NCBI GenBank assembly: GCA_019843655.1
Contig: JACDQD010000007.1
Location: 21,966,365-22,030,364, forward strand
Length of the DNA: 64,000 nucleotides
Direction of reading: 5' to 3'
Origin: Lethocerus indicus
Taxonomy: Eukaryota; Arthropoda; Insecta; Hemiptera; Belostomatidae
A program made the position numbers and the translations under genes. The notes under the pieces are model-generated. The model ran no database searches, was not told the DNA's origin, and saw only the letters and a program-made list of their open reading frames with translations. This document shows, one piece after another, positions 1-13,100 of this stretch. Within the stretch, counting starts at the first letter, position 1. Each line of letters begins with the position of its first letter.

Positions 1-373
1 TAGACAATGGCCTTTTTATAATGGCACTTATATCCCTCCTAGTGACATGATCGGTTCAAACTAATTAGTTTAGCGAAAGACAAGAAATATATTCAGAATG
101 TTTATCAACGGCTTTATACTAGAAAGGTATTCCCGTGTACAGTTAATTTTTTGCGCCAATATAAATACACATAAAAATAAATGTGCATATATAAGTGTCC
201 AGTTGGTCCAGCAAAGTTTCGATATTAAAAAAGAATACAAAAGCCTAATTAAAAACAACTTCATCCCTTCGACTTCCCCGGGCGTAACCGGGACCTAAAT
301 CGATTTGTGTTTGACGACTTTATTTTAGAACCTCAGATAAATAAGTAGTTCACGATTCTTGACGGGTACTTAC
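1..373 (-). other. Intron 3' of the formin exon (partial)
   Basis: This sequence follows the GTAAGT donor at 373-368 on the minus strand. It is AT-rich and has no open frame resembling the next INF2 exon, which should begin with a leucine-aspartate segment of the DID. The intron therefore continues past the left edge of the window. The open frames here on both strands are short and of low complexity, and I read them as chance. Confidence 0.75.
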
Positions 374-579
374 TATTTGTGAGCTGCCTTGCGTATTCCT
401 TGTGCTCGACGATGTACTGTAGGCCGTGTTCGGAGTTGATGAGTGCTCTGATGCAGGAGACGCAGTGGAACTGGCTTAGGGTGTCCGCTAGGCTGGACAC
501 GCCGCCAGATGTCAACTTTTCAAGGCTCTCCAAGAGAACCCCGAGCCCGTCTCGTTCGAGGAACTCGACCACCCACTTC
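374..579 (-). CDS. INF2: Internal exon of an INF2-class formin (diaphanous inhibitory domain segment)
   Basis: Read on the minus strand, this exon encodes 68 complete codons plus one base at each end. The peptide runs from KWVVEFLERDGLG to EYARQLTN. It fits the armadillo-repeat DID of INF2 formins (Form3 in insects): a W-V-x-FLE-x-GL-x-LLE start, a Q-x-x-C-x-SC-x-RA-x-x-NS-x-x-G-x-x-YI core, and Y-x-RQL at the end. In the family this N-terminal domain binds the C-terminal DAD/WH2-like region and restrains FH2-driven actin filament assembly and severing. The acceptor is TTTGCCGCAG before base 579 and the donor is ATA|GTAAGT after base 374. The incoming phase is 2 (codon ends in G) and the outgoing phase is 1 (codon begins with A), which suits the family's following leucine-aspartate stretch. 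GC content is well above the flanks. The exon is partial: neighbouring exons are not in view. Other formin classes (FHOD, DAAM, FMNL) fit less well. The family call rests on memory of the domain, not on a search. Confidence 0.88.
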
Positions 580-3500
580 CTGCGGCAAATAAAGGCGTGG
601 TCAACTATCAAATGAACTAGGCAGCTAGTAACGTTTGGCATTTATTCACGTGGCCACCTCTTTTTCATGGTACTGTAGATATACACAAAAGAAAATCAAC
701 AAACAGAAACACAACAAATCGGTATTCCAACCCTTCGCAGACCACAAAATAGATATGTTGAAATCATTCTTTTCTATGGTCGGTGAAGTGCATATTACAT
801 ATACAGGTGTATGTACATATTTTTGAATAGGAGTGGGTCTTTTGAGAATCCTCTTGAGTAAACAAACAAGCTACTCGCCGTCCGAAGAATGATTATAGAT
901 GAACATTTAAAAAAATAACTGAGAGTATATTAGCGGGAAGTAACAATTAAATGTTGTCATCGGAGGAGAGATTTGTGCTGTTTCAGGATTGAGGGCGGCC
1001 TTTTCATAAGAATAATGAAAATAATTTTAGAAAAGTATGGATTTCGGTAGAAATGTAGAAGATTTATGGGAGATAGCTGGTTTTTCTGAAAACAGGTCTC
1101 ACAAGAAGTAAGTAAGGGGGAGTTATTCCGCGGACGTTACAGTGTTCTTTCGCTATCCCTCCAGAGTAACGCGTTCGCACGACTAACGCGATGACTACGT
1201 ACAAATGGACACAGATAAGGGAAGGATTAGACCTACGCGAAAATAAGACTTGGCGACAAAATTATCGCTCGGATTAGTGACGCGATAACCGATTGAAATT
1301 TTGAAATAACGTACATTGGCCGGCTACATCTCGACACGCTCGACGGACGGTGCAGTGATAACAACATCATGCGGTTCGATAGGGGCAATGTAGCCGTGCG
1401 AAAGGCCCTAAGTAGACGGACCGAGAGCGATCGCAAAATGATTTACGACGGCCGAAACAAAGTGTTTTAGTTTAGGTGCGCATAGCTCCTTGTGCAGGGG
1501 ACGACGGGCGGGTTTCGCGTATTCGTACGTGAGCCGAATTAAATACGGTCTCGAGAGGCGTACAAGGGCATTGCCAAACATCCAGTTATAGCACTATAAA
1601 ACCCCGAACTTGTCGAAATCAAATATGATTATATTCCTTAAAATATAGTCAGCGATTCAAATAATAAAACAGGCATTAAATATAAATAAATGTATTACGC
1701 TGGTAGTAAATGAACGGTGGGGGTTGTTAGTGATCTTGTTCTTTTGGTACTCGGTTTCAGGCGACTGTGCGACGTCACCAGTTTACTGTATTGTCGTTTA
1801 GGAACAAGCAAACAATGGGACGAAGTTCTCCGCTGTGCCGACTCAATAGCTGGTCTATTTTTGGATCCATTAACGGGAAGAGTTTACGAGTGTTTACGAT
1901 CGCGTATAGACGAGGCGCCCCCCTCCACTGCTGGATCATGATTTATGACGTTCCGCCAGAATAAAATATCCGAAACTGCGTGCCGACGGTTATATGACAG
2001 GATAGCGCAATTGAATTAACTGAATAGGAATACATCGATACGGCTTTCCAAAATGTGCAGCTCTGGAACGCCAAATTTGCTTGCGATTGGGGCCCAGCAT
2101 ACACAGTTCACTGGTTCCAGCAAGCCGGATTCTTCCCGGTAGCGGGTTGAAAATGCGATTTATTTACTATAATTTGCGCAAGTTAAAAACAAAATTTCGT
2201 TTCCTCCGGTTTCTATATCGAATTTACCCAGATACGTTTGTTTTCCTCGGCGCCGTGGGCCAGATCAAAAAAGACGATCCTAAAAAAAGACGGATTTTTA
2301 CGACCGCCCTTTGGAACGTCGATGGCTGTTTACAAGCTCAAAGAGCAGACTTCCGTTCGGAACGGGCACGGGTTATTTATTGGTAATTTAAACTTTGGAC
2401 TTCCGCGTACGGAATTACAAAAAAAGGGGGTCTAATGCCAGGAAACGGCGTTTATGGACAGCGCGCCCTTTCAAACGAAACGGTCCAAAGATTGTGCTGA
2501 TTCATAGCCGCTCTGGTAATATGTTGAATTCGATTACACAATAATAGCATTATGCAGGCCGAAGGGAGGTGTTGTCCCGATTAAAGTATTAACGGCTCAT
2601 TTAAATGCGTAATAATTATTAAATGACCCGTATATGTCATTAGAGATAAACGTCATTCAGAACTACTCAATGGGTCGTCAAGGCGTCGTGCTCTTATCAC
2701 ATATATTTATTCTGGAATTAACGTTACAAGGGGTCGGAGATTTCAAGTGAATAATGGAAAGAATGAAATGTTTTGTACGGCCAAACTATATCGATAGAAT
2801 ATTTGATCTTAAAATGCCTCCTTGTCGGCAACAAATAAATAAGTATAATTTTTGTCGCTTTTGTCATCCTCGTTATTTTCTAAAGTTTCCGTCATTCACA
2901 TTCCAAAGCTTAATGGTCTCTTCGGGGAGAAAATTAGTGTAGAACTAGGACGACGAAAAGCTCGGCTTCTAATTGCCGACTCAAGCGCGACCGTGACCTT
3001 ACTCTTGATTCTCGCCCAAGTGTCTGAACCGCACTGGGCGCCCTTCATTGTTTCAAATGGGGGCCCCAGTTTTTCTCCGCCTAGGCATTTCTAGTTGGTT
3101 GGTTAATTACGGTCCGCTCGGAACCGGAGCAGCGTTTCTCAGCCTCTTAACAGCTTTTTCCGGGAATCTCCAGAATCTCCAGTATCGGAGGAATTGCAGT
3201 TGGCCGTGTTTGATTAACAGACGGCAAACACGTCTAGCCGGCAGCCAGACGGACGCCCATCCCAGACATGGAACGATACGCCAGACCAAGTCTCGTCACA
3301 TCGTTACACTATTGCGTAACTAATCCCACGAAATATTAATAATTTCAGCTAACATTTGATACCGGACGTTATCTACAGTACACCGAAAATAACAATTACG
3401 GAAGACAGTAAGACATTTTGAAGTTAAATCGTAAATTTTCCCAGATTTGGTATGTTCGTTCAAGAAGAATGTGTATATTACAAATTGAATAAATAGAAAA

Positions 3501-5119
3501 ATACTAATATTCGCGTGAAAGCTTAGCAGTTCATTTAATCCCGTCGGGGTTCCACGGGAGACAATGCAGTTTTCCAAAAGAAAGTAGACTGTGTTACACA
3601 AGTCCCAGGAGTTGACTGGGTTCGTGAATCTATTGTTACCATCGCCAATTGCGCTGAGCAGAAACGCGATCGGATCAAAAAATTTCATTCCGATGATGCA
3701 ATTTGTATGTCGGTTGTATTAAACTGAAAATAATGGAATTACTATGTTGAAATTAACTGGGACGAATTCCTGCGCGCTCGTGTTCTAAATCGTAACGACT
3801 GATAATTTCGAACCCGTCGAGCAGCAGACTAAAGAAAACTTTTTTATTCGAATCTCTCTACTAGAAGGCAAATGAGGACGTTTTTATGCCGAATTTTTTT
3901 GCGGATGAAAATTTCTGATAATTTGGCGGTATATATTTCCGGCTAGTCGAATGTTTCGTGTGTTTCTGAATAAAAAAATTCGTCATTGGAACTTGTTTAC
4001 AAAATTAGTTAAACTGAGCAGACCGCAGATGTGGTCCAATTAGCCATGGCCGGTGCCAGTAAGACGATTCGCACGCTTTCGGGTGGAATGACATTTGAAA
4101 CCGGCGCCTAGAATGATAAAACCTACTGGGAACAGAACAGTTACCTGATTTTTCCGTAAATTGATTTTAGTTTGGCGGTCACTACAGACGAATATGAAAC
4201 CGGCGAAGGGACGAAACAATTTATGAATACACGAGGAGATTTTTGACCTCGCGCTAATCACATGAACTCGAGAAACAGACGAAAATCTCTTGACATGAGA
4301 TAGTGACAGCGGCCGGGATATCAACGTTTTCCCATTTGCAGTGTTAGTTCCAAGAATTGAGGATAAGAAAAAATCCAGGGCTAAAAGCAAATCTGCCTCT
4401 GGACGTCTTTCCGCAAGTTTCGAAAGTAATCGTTATCAGGCGATAAGACAAAGGAGCCGCACTTGATAGGACAGGGCAACGGATGAAATAAACACCAGAT
4501 CGCGAGAATGTTTACATTCAGGTAGAGATTAAGTTGATAAACACAAGGATAAAGAAATTCAAAAGTATTTTTTCCACTCGCCGATTTGGTCCTGCGCTAG
4601 ATCGGAGTCGGCTTCTCGCCAGGAAATTAATGGGTCGATTTCGTGTATCGGCTGCCGATAAAGCGTCCCGTCTGCACTGTCACTGCATAAATATCTCACA
4701 CTGTCACTGCAGCAACAGAGCAGAAAGGGCGCAGCCGTCCTCCACTAAGTGCCTTAATAATTTACGGCCGATGGTCTAGATTGGACCGAGTGGGACAGAA
4801 AATCGAAACAGCAATGATTCTAAAACATATTATTTTATTATCTCATTTTTATTACTAGATAGCAGTATTGGGGTTAGTTTCGAATTGAAAACTAAAATCG
4901 CTTGTTTTTTGTAAAGACTAAACCTTTTAATTTAATATAATTTAGAGAGAAATTTTATTTCGGAAAAAACACTCACAGAAGATCGGATTTTAGTTTTTGG
5001 ATACGTCTCTGAAAAAAAACCGTCCGAAGCTACAGATTTTTCACGACCAATAATAGACGAGATAATAATAGAAGCGTCTATAAACGTTTATAGAGGCATT
5101 TAGGTAGTTTACAAGAGGG
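580..5119. other. Non-coding DNA, probably the 5'-side intron of the formin gene
   Basis: The formin exon's acceptor borders this stretch at 580, so its left end is intron if transcription continues to the right. No recognisable protein is encoded on either strand. Two open frames of 122 and 116 codons (3320-3688 and 4040-4390, minus strand) have no family features and no codon bias. Small internal repeats are present: AATCTCCAG twice at 3165-3182, and CACTGTCACTGCA at 4675-4687 and again at 4699-4711. The second pair lies next to a weak match to the hairpin family described at 42868. Confidence 0.6.
4640..4692 (+). repeat. Weak copy of the GATGAAGC hairpin family
   Basis: The segment contains GGCTGCCGATAAAGCGTCCC followed by GTCTGCACTGTCACTGC. 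It lines up with the copies at 31461 (GCCGATGAAGCACCGTATC, then AGCACTTTCACT) and 42868 (GTCGATGAAGCATCCTGTC, then AGCAC). Similarity is over roughly 45 bases with several mismatches, and no convincing terminal inverted arms are seen here. It could be coincidence. Confidence 0.3.
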
Positions 5120-5650
5120 AACCGTGTACTGAGAGATATGGAGCCGCGGGGTCCAGAGCTGGGATTCCAGGTCCCAAAGACGAAGCTCATCTTTCTCATT
5201 AAGAAGTGTTAGGCCGGGTTCCAACAATGTGTCCTGTTAGTGGACACTGGGACTCCATTAATATCCATTAGGGCCCGGCATAACCCGCCCCCCACCTGGC
5301 CGATACTACACCCTACTACAGAGAGCACCCCTCCCCCTATTGATATTCCACAGGCGATGACTCAATTAATCGGCCATTCCAGAGCGGTCGGGTCTCTTTC
5401 TCCGAGTTAGCCGGCCGGTTGCCTTCCGGGGAAAATGTCGCCTAACAGGCACGGCACGTGCACACACGACGCTTACGGTATTGACGAGGCGCCGCCCGAT
5501 TGACTCGAGCCTCTTGGAATCCGAAGGCCCACTGAAAAGTCTGTGAGCGGCGGTGCCAGGTTCTATCGCGACCAATTAGCCAGGAAGAATGAAGATCGGG
5601 GCCCGAGACAAAGGGACGCTCAACGGCAATCCGACGTATACGAAGGCGAC
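5120..5650. promoter_or_regulatory. GC- and CpG-rich non-coding block, candidate regulatory element
   Basis: Composition rises sharply against AT-rich flanks, and both edges are clear by eye. The block carries AATTAATCGGCC- and TATTGAT-type stretches, GCCGGCCGG runs and a short inverted repeat (GTGTCC at 5229-5234 with GGACAC at 5242-5247). Open frames in it are short and unrelated to known families. Blocks of this kind in insect introns often correspond to conserved enhancers, but that reading is an inference from composition only. Confidence 0.3.
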
Positions 5651-8600
5651 GACATTAATTTTATTAATCTGCCGAATACTCGCCGGGCATATCTAAGATT
5701 GCGTTTTTAAAAAGGAAAACAAGACATAAATCACTTTGGAAACTCTACTTTACGTTATAGTTTTTAAAACATGCGTAATTTATCGGCCAAACTTCACTGT
5801 CGTTTCCAGTGAAAGATGTTAATTTTTATGAGACGTAACACTACAGATTTCTTCGGGATATCATCGAGATATTAAATTTGAAGGGCGCATATAGGCGAAA
5901 GCCTAGGACAAGTTGGGTAGGATGGAATGAATAAAAGAAAATTTTTTTTGGTGACAAACCGAAACAAGTGAGACGAGAAAACTGTAGTAACTAAAACTCT
6001 AGTGTCAATTGTATTGGATATTGTGAGGCAGGAATGGTTTTATTAAAAGGTCGGCCTCTCTTAACGGGAAAATTGCGAAGAGAACGAAACGTTTATATAC
6101 AGGGACGTAAGAGAGCGTGGGAGATATAAGCTCTCCCGCTAGTGGATATGGATATGGTCCTACTTAGTGGCGTATAGGGACTGGAAGGTGGAAGAGGCGG
6201 CCGAGGGGTTTTTGGCTCGCTCCCAGCCAGACCAAATTCCGGCTCTTTTAAAACCATTAAAATGGAGACAGTGCCCGCCACCAGACCAGTCTCCCCCGAC
6301 CATAAACTAGAAAATATTTAAGCCCCACCCTAGGCCACCGCGAGCCGCTCTTCTTTATCCTGATCCTTCTTCAACCCTTCCTGTCGACCGGTAATGGAGG
6401 AAACAGAAAAGCGACGAGCGAGTCACTTATAAGTATAATGAAGATTAATGGAAGTCGGATTTAAGCGCCAGGCATTCTCCATACCGGTGAGGCCCAGTCA
6501 AACCTAAATGATCGGATTTGCCGAAGGCACTACAACATAAATCATTATATCCGTTTATAGTAACATTCCCGTTATGTATGAGGAAGATATCAATTTCAAA
6601 ATAGTGTATTCCCTACACTTGTCCGAAATATTGAATTTTAACGCTTTTGGTAAAGGCTCGTCTCAGTGACGGAGCAGAATTTGTGGGCCTGACTTTAAAG
6701 AACAAGATGTTCGCCCGAAATTGGCAATTACCGCCGCGGCACGTAGTCGGTCGCACATACCGTTATTAGGGCTGGCACCGTCAGTAAATGAGTTACAACT
6801 TTCCGCATGAGACGTGTGGTAACGAGGAAAAGAATGCTCGCACGTGTGCAAATGTGAATCCACGGCGAATAAGTGGGACGTTCGCCTGAATTTTGAGATC
6901 CTTAAGCGTCCAAAGTTTTCACGGCGTTTAAGAAATTATTGTAACAAACTCGAATATCTAACACCTTGAGTACTTAGTTATAAAATAAATGCCAAACCGA
7001 CAAGTCCATTACCTTTTATACACATGATTGACATTCCTTTTTCGATTACTTTCAGCCTGGTTGACGAAACGCATGTCAGAATTCGAACTTGGTGTTTCCT
7101 ATGTATGCGGCCAGTATTAAATTCGTGGAGATTCAGAACCCCGCCCTGTCACCCTAACCTTCATGTTGGATGATGTTTAATAAACGCGTAATTTTTTCAC
7201 ATGTTCTCTAACATCACATGATTTATTACTTCTCCAACTGCGACGGTTTAAATACATCAGGGTTAGAGCGGTGCCAGGGCACTTGAAAGGAAATTAACGC
7301 GTATGACCGGTTTATCTTTTATATTTACATTAGTGTAGTTTTTATTAGTAGTATTGTAGTTATTACTCGGAGATCAATAAAGGCTTGCGGGGAAAATTAA
7401 ATAATTCTTCTACAGTATTAAAATTATAATATCGGTATGGACTGACAGCAAATTGTATTGAATTTTCAACGGTGCTATCTAACAATTTTAGACTTGAGGC
7501 TTAGAAGATAGAATTAATTAGGCCAATAAATCAGGGGTCCAGACCAGATAAACGTTGGATACCGAAAATAATTATGCCGACTGAATACTTTGGGTTTTCG
7601 ACTCCGCAGGGGTATCTCTGAATCACGGATTTTCCAGAAGTCAAACCTACGTTTACTAATTTGATCAGATAATGGCAGACTGAGCAGACGGGGATATTAG
7701 ACCTCGGCAAACCTGTGCTTATCTGTGCCGACCCTGTTCAAAAGAAAGCCTAGAAGGGGTTTACCGATTCGCTTATCGGGGAAACGATTCGTCATTTCTA
7801 AACTGGAAATTGTCCCGTTTTCAGAGGTGGGGGGTGAGGGGTGGTTTGTCCGTGAATCCCCCGAAAGCTGTTTTCCGTGAACGAAATGTTTACTTCCGGG
7901 GACAAAATTCTGTTTAAATGTTGAACGAAATTGTTCACGACCGTGCGAGGAAATAAACGCTATTAATCTCAGAAACACTAGAAACTTCAACGTTCAATTC
8001 GGCTATATATTTCGATACTCAAGGTATGCTATATATGTTATGCTATGTCTCTGACCTGAGAAGGTAAAATAAGCAGCAGTTCCGGCGGGAGGCAATATTA
8101 CTCCAAATTATCGGAGTATTACGGGACCGAAAGAGGACGCAAAGCCGAAACCGATCTAGGAATAGAATGGGCCGTGAAATCCGGCCGGGGACGGGCCGTG
8201 AACTTAACCCTAAGTGATTTATAAAGGAATCACCTCGTTCCCGACTAATAATAAACTGTCGGGAATGTGAGCGCTGTCTAGCAATAAAGGGGCTAATACC
8301 GGGGGTTCCCGTCATCAGTCATATCGGCGTGGAGTACTCGCCGCAGCGTGGACTACTTAAGCCGGGCATCTCGGAATTCCTTTTGGGGCGGGATTATCTC
8401 TAACCCCGGCCCGTTGTGGAGATAACAAGATTGATGTCTGGTGAGCGTGGAGCGGGTCCAACTCGGCGACGTCCCTTCTCCACGGCCTAATGATACCTCG
8501 TCCTTTCAGCCTCCTTAAAATTTTTCCCGCTTGTAAAAGCCCTAAGGGTGGGGTTCGAGAGGAGGTGGAGGATTGACCGAAAAAGTAAGGCGCAGGCAAC

Positions 8601-9900
8601 AGTATGCAGGTTATTTTTAATTTCGTGCTTCAAGACGGGGATATTGAAAGTGCCCTTCATAAAGGGAAAGGTTCTACTCTGAATCACAAAATTACTCTTT
8701 TCCTTTCGCGGAATAACTCTCGGGCCTGGAGCGCGTCGATTTAATAATTTACCGCCTACAGCGTGATATTTCTATAAATGAAATATTACGTAAAATTCTC
8801 GCATATGAAAACGACAGAATGAAGAAGTATGTCCCGAAGAGATAGTCGAATCCGTTATTTAAATATTAATTATTTGACCTTCGGGGCACCAAATAAAATC
8901 TATTATTTCGAAGACAATAATTTAATGTAGCTCGATTTTGGGAGACGGGAAATTGTAAGACTGATTGGTATATTATTACTTTATGCAAATTAATTTTTCC
9001 AGGAAATAAATATTTATAACATGGGGATTATGTAGTATAATGCTATAGGACAAAAACGCTGACTTGTCAACATGATAAAAACTCCTAATTGTATTTACAC
9101 TTCTGCACACTGTTGTATCATCACTTATGTCCCTTATGTAAAGCCGTTACGCCGACTGTTAATTCGATTAGGGAGAAAAATTGAATTTCACTCGAGCATT
9201 GAATAATTTTCAAGCCTGCCTTTAGATAAGCGTGAATTCGCGTTACCTTCGTACGACTTCGTACTGGGCCCTGTATCGTTTAATACAGAATTGTGCAATA
9301 TGGTCGAATATATTTATGGATTTCAAGTTGAGGACACACCAGAACGACGAATTGTTATAGCGATTTCTATTTAGGGACTATTCTAAATATAATACACTAA
9401 TACTGGAAGGCATTTAGCGACCGATCGTGGATACTCAGTTAAAAGCCTTCGAAGCCATTAGATTAAATTCGATCCCGCTGATTCTCTGATATATAGTATA
9501 TTTCATTTTACTACCGGCCACTGGAACTTATTATAGATTAATAAAATAAGGGCAACCGTAATGGACAAGAGTAACGGAAACGAATACGAGGGGAAATTAA
9601 CGGTTCAGAACAATTTGAATAAGCGGGCAGATCGTCATGTTTTATCAGGAAGAATTATATCTTCAGCAACGAAGAGAGGTTGAATGATAACTCTGAAGCA
9701 CATGCTCGAATATATATGTATATATTGTATTAGTGTGGGTGCTCGCGTGTGCATTTCAGGAGTTAAAAATTAATAATATAAACGTGTCTGCCTCCTAATA
9801 AAAAAAAACTTAATCGGCATAAATAGGCGCAGATAAATCCAAGAGGCGCGTGTCATTCTCGTTACTGAACGGAAGAAGAATACGATAGCAGGAAGGGGAT
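5651..9900. other. Non-coding stretch, mostly AT-rich
   Basis: No coding segment is recognised. GC-richer islands occur at about 6080-6500, 7690-7900 and 8040-8620. TATGCTAT occurs twice within about 20 bases near 8026-8047. All frames are interrupted, and the few frames of 60-100 codons have no family features. Confidence 0.6.
8040..8620. promoter_or_regulatory. GC-rich non-coding block, candidate regulatory element
   Basis: This is a sharply bounded GC- and CpG-rich island in AT-rich DNA. It contains overlapping open frames on the minus strand with no recognisable domain and no shared codon bias. AATAAAC and TTTATAAAG-like homeodomain-type words are present. Regulatory function is inferred from composition alone. 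Confidence 0.25.
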
Positions 9901-9902
9901 AA

Positions 9903-10145
9903 ATGGAGGATGTGTGGGTGACGGTGCGGTGGCGTGTGCCGCGTGCGGTGTGCGTGTGCGTGCGTGTATGTATGTGTGTGTGTGTGTGTCAGTGTGTGCG
10001 ACCGGTATGCGGGAGAGGAGCTACGGAATTAGCTGTGGAATTCCAGGCGGGTTCTCCAGACACAGCTGTCCGCCACAGATTTAGACCAGAGTGTGTCTCT
10101 GTCTGTGTGTGTGCGTGCTCGCGCGCGTGTGCGTGTGCGTGTGAC
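9903..10145 (+). repeat. GT-rich low-complexity tract with (TG)n core
   Basis: The sequence is dominated by GTGTGCGTGTGCG-type words, with a (TG)n core near 9971-9987 and a second GTGTGTGCGTGC cluster at 10092-10141. They are separated by about 80 bases of ordinary sequence. An 87-codon open frame across it is an artefact of the VCVCVR-type translation of the repeat. Confidence 0.9.
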
Positions 10146-10165
10146 ACGGGCTTTACCCGGCGCTA

Positions 10166-13100
10166 GCCCATTAACTCCACCATAGCCGCCACCGCTGGCA
10201 TTTCAACCATAAATTAGTAATGTCTTCTGAATTGAATTTAAAATCACGATTATGGGATGATTGTACCAAAGAATCACTAACCCTCAAAATAAATTTGGTG
10301 AATATATTATATATTATTATTATATCAATATCAACCAGGTTGATCTGTGCTTGACACCACCCATTCGGATTAATAAGAATATATTTTAAACAGTAAATGT
10401 TTATTAAATGGACAAATATATACCACCAAATGCTACCTCTGATTAACCTACATAATGCGAGCCAAACGCGAAATCGGCTTAGTAAAGGTTCAGATATTAT
10501 AATAAGGACAATTTAAAACTTTAAAATAAATAAGTCGTACCTCATTAGATGTTCGGCTGATTGAACTTGTGGATGAACGGATATGGCGACTGTCGCTGAA
10601 GTAATGAAACGAGCATCGGGCAAAATAAAATTAAAACACAAATTCGATGGGTATAATCATGATAACTTCCACTTGGGAATCAATATTAAAAATACTTCAT
10701 CAGAATAACACTTAAGTGGAAATGGTGTTGCAAACGCCAACTGTTAATTTGGGACGCAAATATGATCCAAATCTCAACCGGGTCGAGAGTCGTATGTTGT
10801 CACATTTACCATTCACGGTGTGGACAACTAAATATTTCTATACCATTGGGAAGATGAATGAAAATAACCGCGACAGTTGCACAACTAGATATGTTCCTTA
10901 GTTTAAACAAAAATAATATTGAAATAGGTTTTTTCAAGAGGTTTCAAATAAAATGAAGTGTTGATCTCAAAACGAATGAGAGTGGGCTTAAAACAGAGTT
11001 TGAGATATATATAAAAAAGAAGAGCAGGAGAGAAGGAACCCGCGGAGTTTATAGAAAAATAAGTGGACGGAAGGGTGTTTTCACATCAAAGTGTCGACCG
11101 GACCGAACAAAAAAAGAACATGAAAATGAGTGGAAAATAATATTGTGTTTCTCCTCTCTTCTAACAGCCCGGGGACAAGGATGCGGGCTTGTCCAAAAAT
11201 TTCTGACAGATTTAAACCTCACGAAGGGACTCTGGAATTCGATTCCATTCGGTCCGGGCCCTTGGCCAGCCTCCGCCCACGCCCCCCTGATAAACTACAG
11301 TTCACACAACTTTCTTAATATCCATCCGTCTATAAAATCCAATAACTATTTTCAACTTGTAAGATACGATATCTATATTAACTTCGTTTGTTAGAATAAG
11401 TTGAGCTTTACTACAAAACACCTGTTCTGAACGAGTTTTTGTGTTCATGAGGAAATTTTATTTTTTATCGCGCAAATTTGAGGAACATTCCAAACCGTAT
11501 TCCGCTGAACCCCAAACAGGCATCTGAGATTTTAGTTTCACCTACATATACAACTGAGAAATTTAAAATTCAGGAATACGATTAATATGGACGCTTATCA
11601 GTATTTATTATTATTAAAATGGAACCTGTATGGAGGTAGAGCGGTTCGTTTCCTAATAGCAACGCCCGTCTCCGTGTTCAACCCGACATTGTTTACGTAA
11701 AGTTGTCATGAGTGCACTACAAATAGTGCTCCTAGTAAAGGTAAGAAGAATTTGTATTTTGGGAAAATTTTTTGGTTTTGAGGCTTAGAAACCGAACCAA
11801 ATTTGAGGGTAATCCTCTCTGCGTTGAGAAAAGGTATGCGGTATGCTTTGCTTGGTAAACAAAGCGGCGTCTTGGAGACATTACTCCGGGTGCGTTGCCC
11901 CGGGTGTGCTTGTTGCCGGCGGCGTTGCCAAGGAGACGGAGGGTGCCCTGGGCACACCGCTCTATCTGATTATTAACCTCATTTTACGAGGGGGGGGGAT
12001 GGCGGCTGACATTTTCCTTATTGGCGCAGGTCACGGGTGGTTTTCCCTCTCGACTGCTTATGTGACAAAGACTCAAAATTGTTCCCGAACCCACAGAGAT
12101 AATGTACAAGAGCCCTTTGGAGCAATCAAATTTCCGAGAACATATTGAGGATGGTATTGGAGAATGACGTCTGGCCGTATTTATAGGCCGAGTAATAAAT
12201 AATAATAATAATATAATACCCGTGGCAATCAAAAATATTATTTCTACATTTGAAAATGGAATTGTTTTTAGCTATTTTGAAGGTTCTGGAAATTTGTTTG
12301 TGCGTCCCGAACTTTGTTTGCGAACTTTATCTCCAATCTTAATCTATTTATCTCTTTTCGAAAATCCGCTGAAAACTAGATAGAATTTCGCATTCACGTT
12401 GTAGATAAATATAAATTTAAAAATGTACGTTAAAGGAAACTCCGCGCGCGAGATAAACAAGATAAAACGGGGTGGAAGCTGTAGGACGTGAATTTCGTCT
12501 CTGAGTAGCATATACTAATGCACAATCAATATCTTAGAAATGTGTATAACTACCGAGAAATTAAAAATAAATAAACGATGAAAACTCAGTTTATTCCTGG
12601 CCGAAAATATATTTTATCACACTAAAAATAAGGAGTTAAGTAGATAAATCTTTCTGTAACGTTATTTCAGTTTACAAACAACAAAGAAACGTCAAAGAAG
12701 GCGAAACAAAGGTTAGTTATGCTTGGCCTAGCCGAAAATCGCCCTGGAGTTTCTCTTATTTCGCCTCATTCTTGAGGTTTCACCATTTAACCTAGTGACA
12801 AGATCTATATAGCTTCATCTCTCGATAGGTCAAAAAGACAATTATGGATATCACCGGCTAAGGATTAGCGTGGTATACCGTATAACGCGAGTTTCTGGGT
12901 TTCTTGTCAGGCAATCGCGTCTAGTGATCTTTTTCTTTCCTCAGAACATCCCTTACTGTCTACCCTCGACGCAAGCGGAGTTCTTGTTTTATAAGCGAAA
13001 ATTAAGAAACCAGTAAGGGGAGATATTAAAACCAGTAAGAAAAGTTTCGCAGATCGATGGGGAGGCGTAACGTGCGCTAGAGTGAGGGTAAACAGTATTG

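Noticed and set aside
374..579. Assignment of the exon to FHOD, DAAM or FMNL formins
   Set aside because: The Q-x-x-C-x-SC-x-RA-x-x-NS pattern and the WVVEFLE start fit the INF2 DID better than the corresponding segments of the other classes as I remember them.
9903..10166. 87-codon cysteine-valine-rich frame
   Set aside because: This is translation of a GT-rich low-complexity tract.
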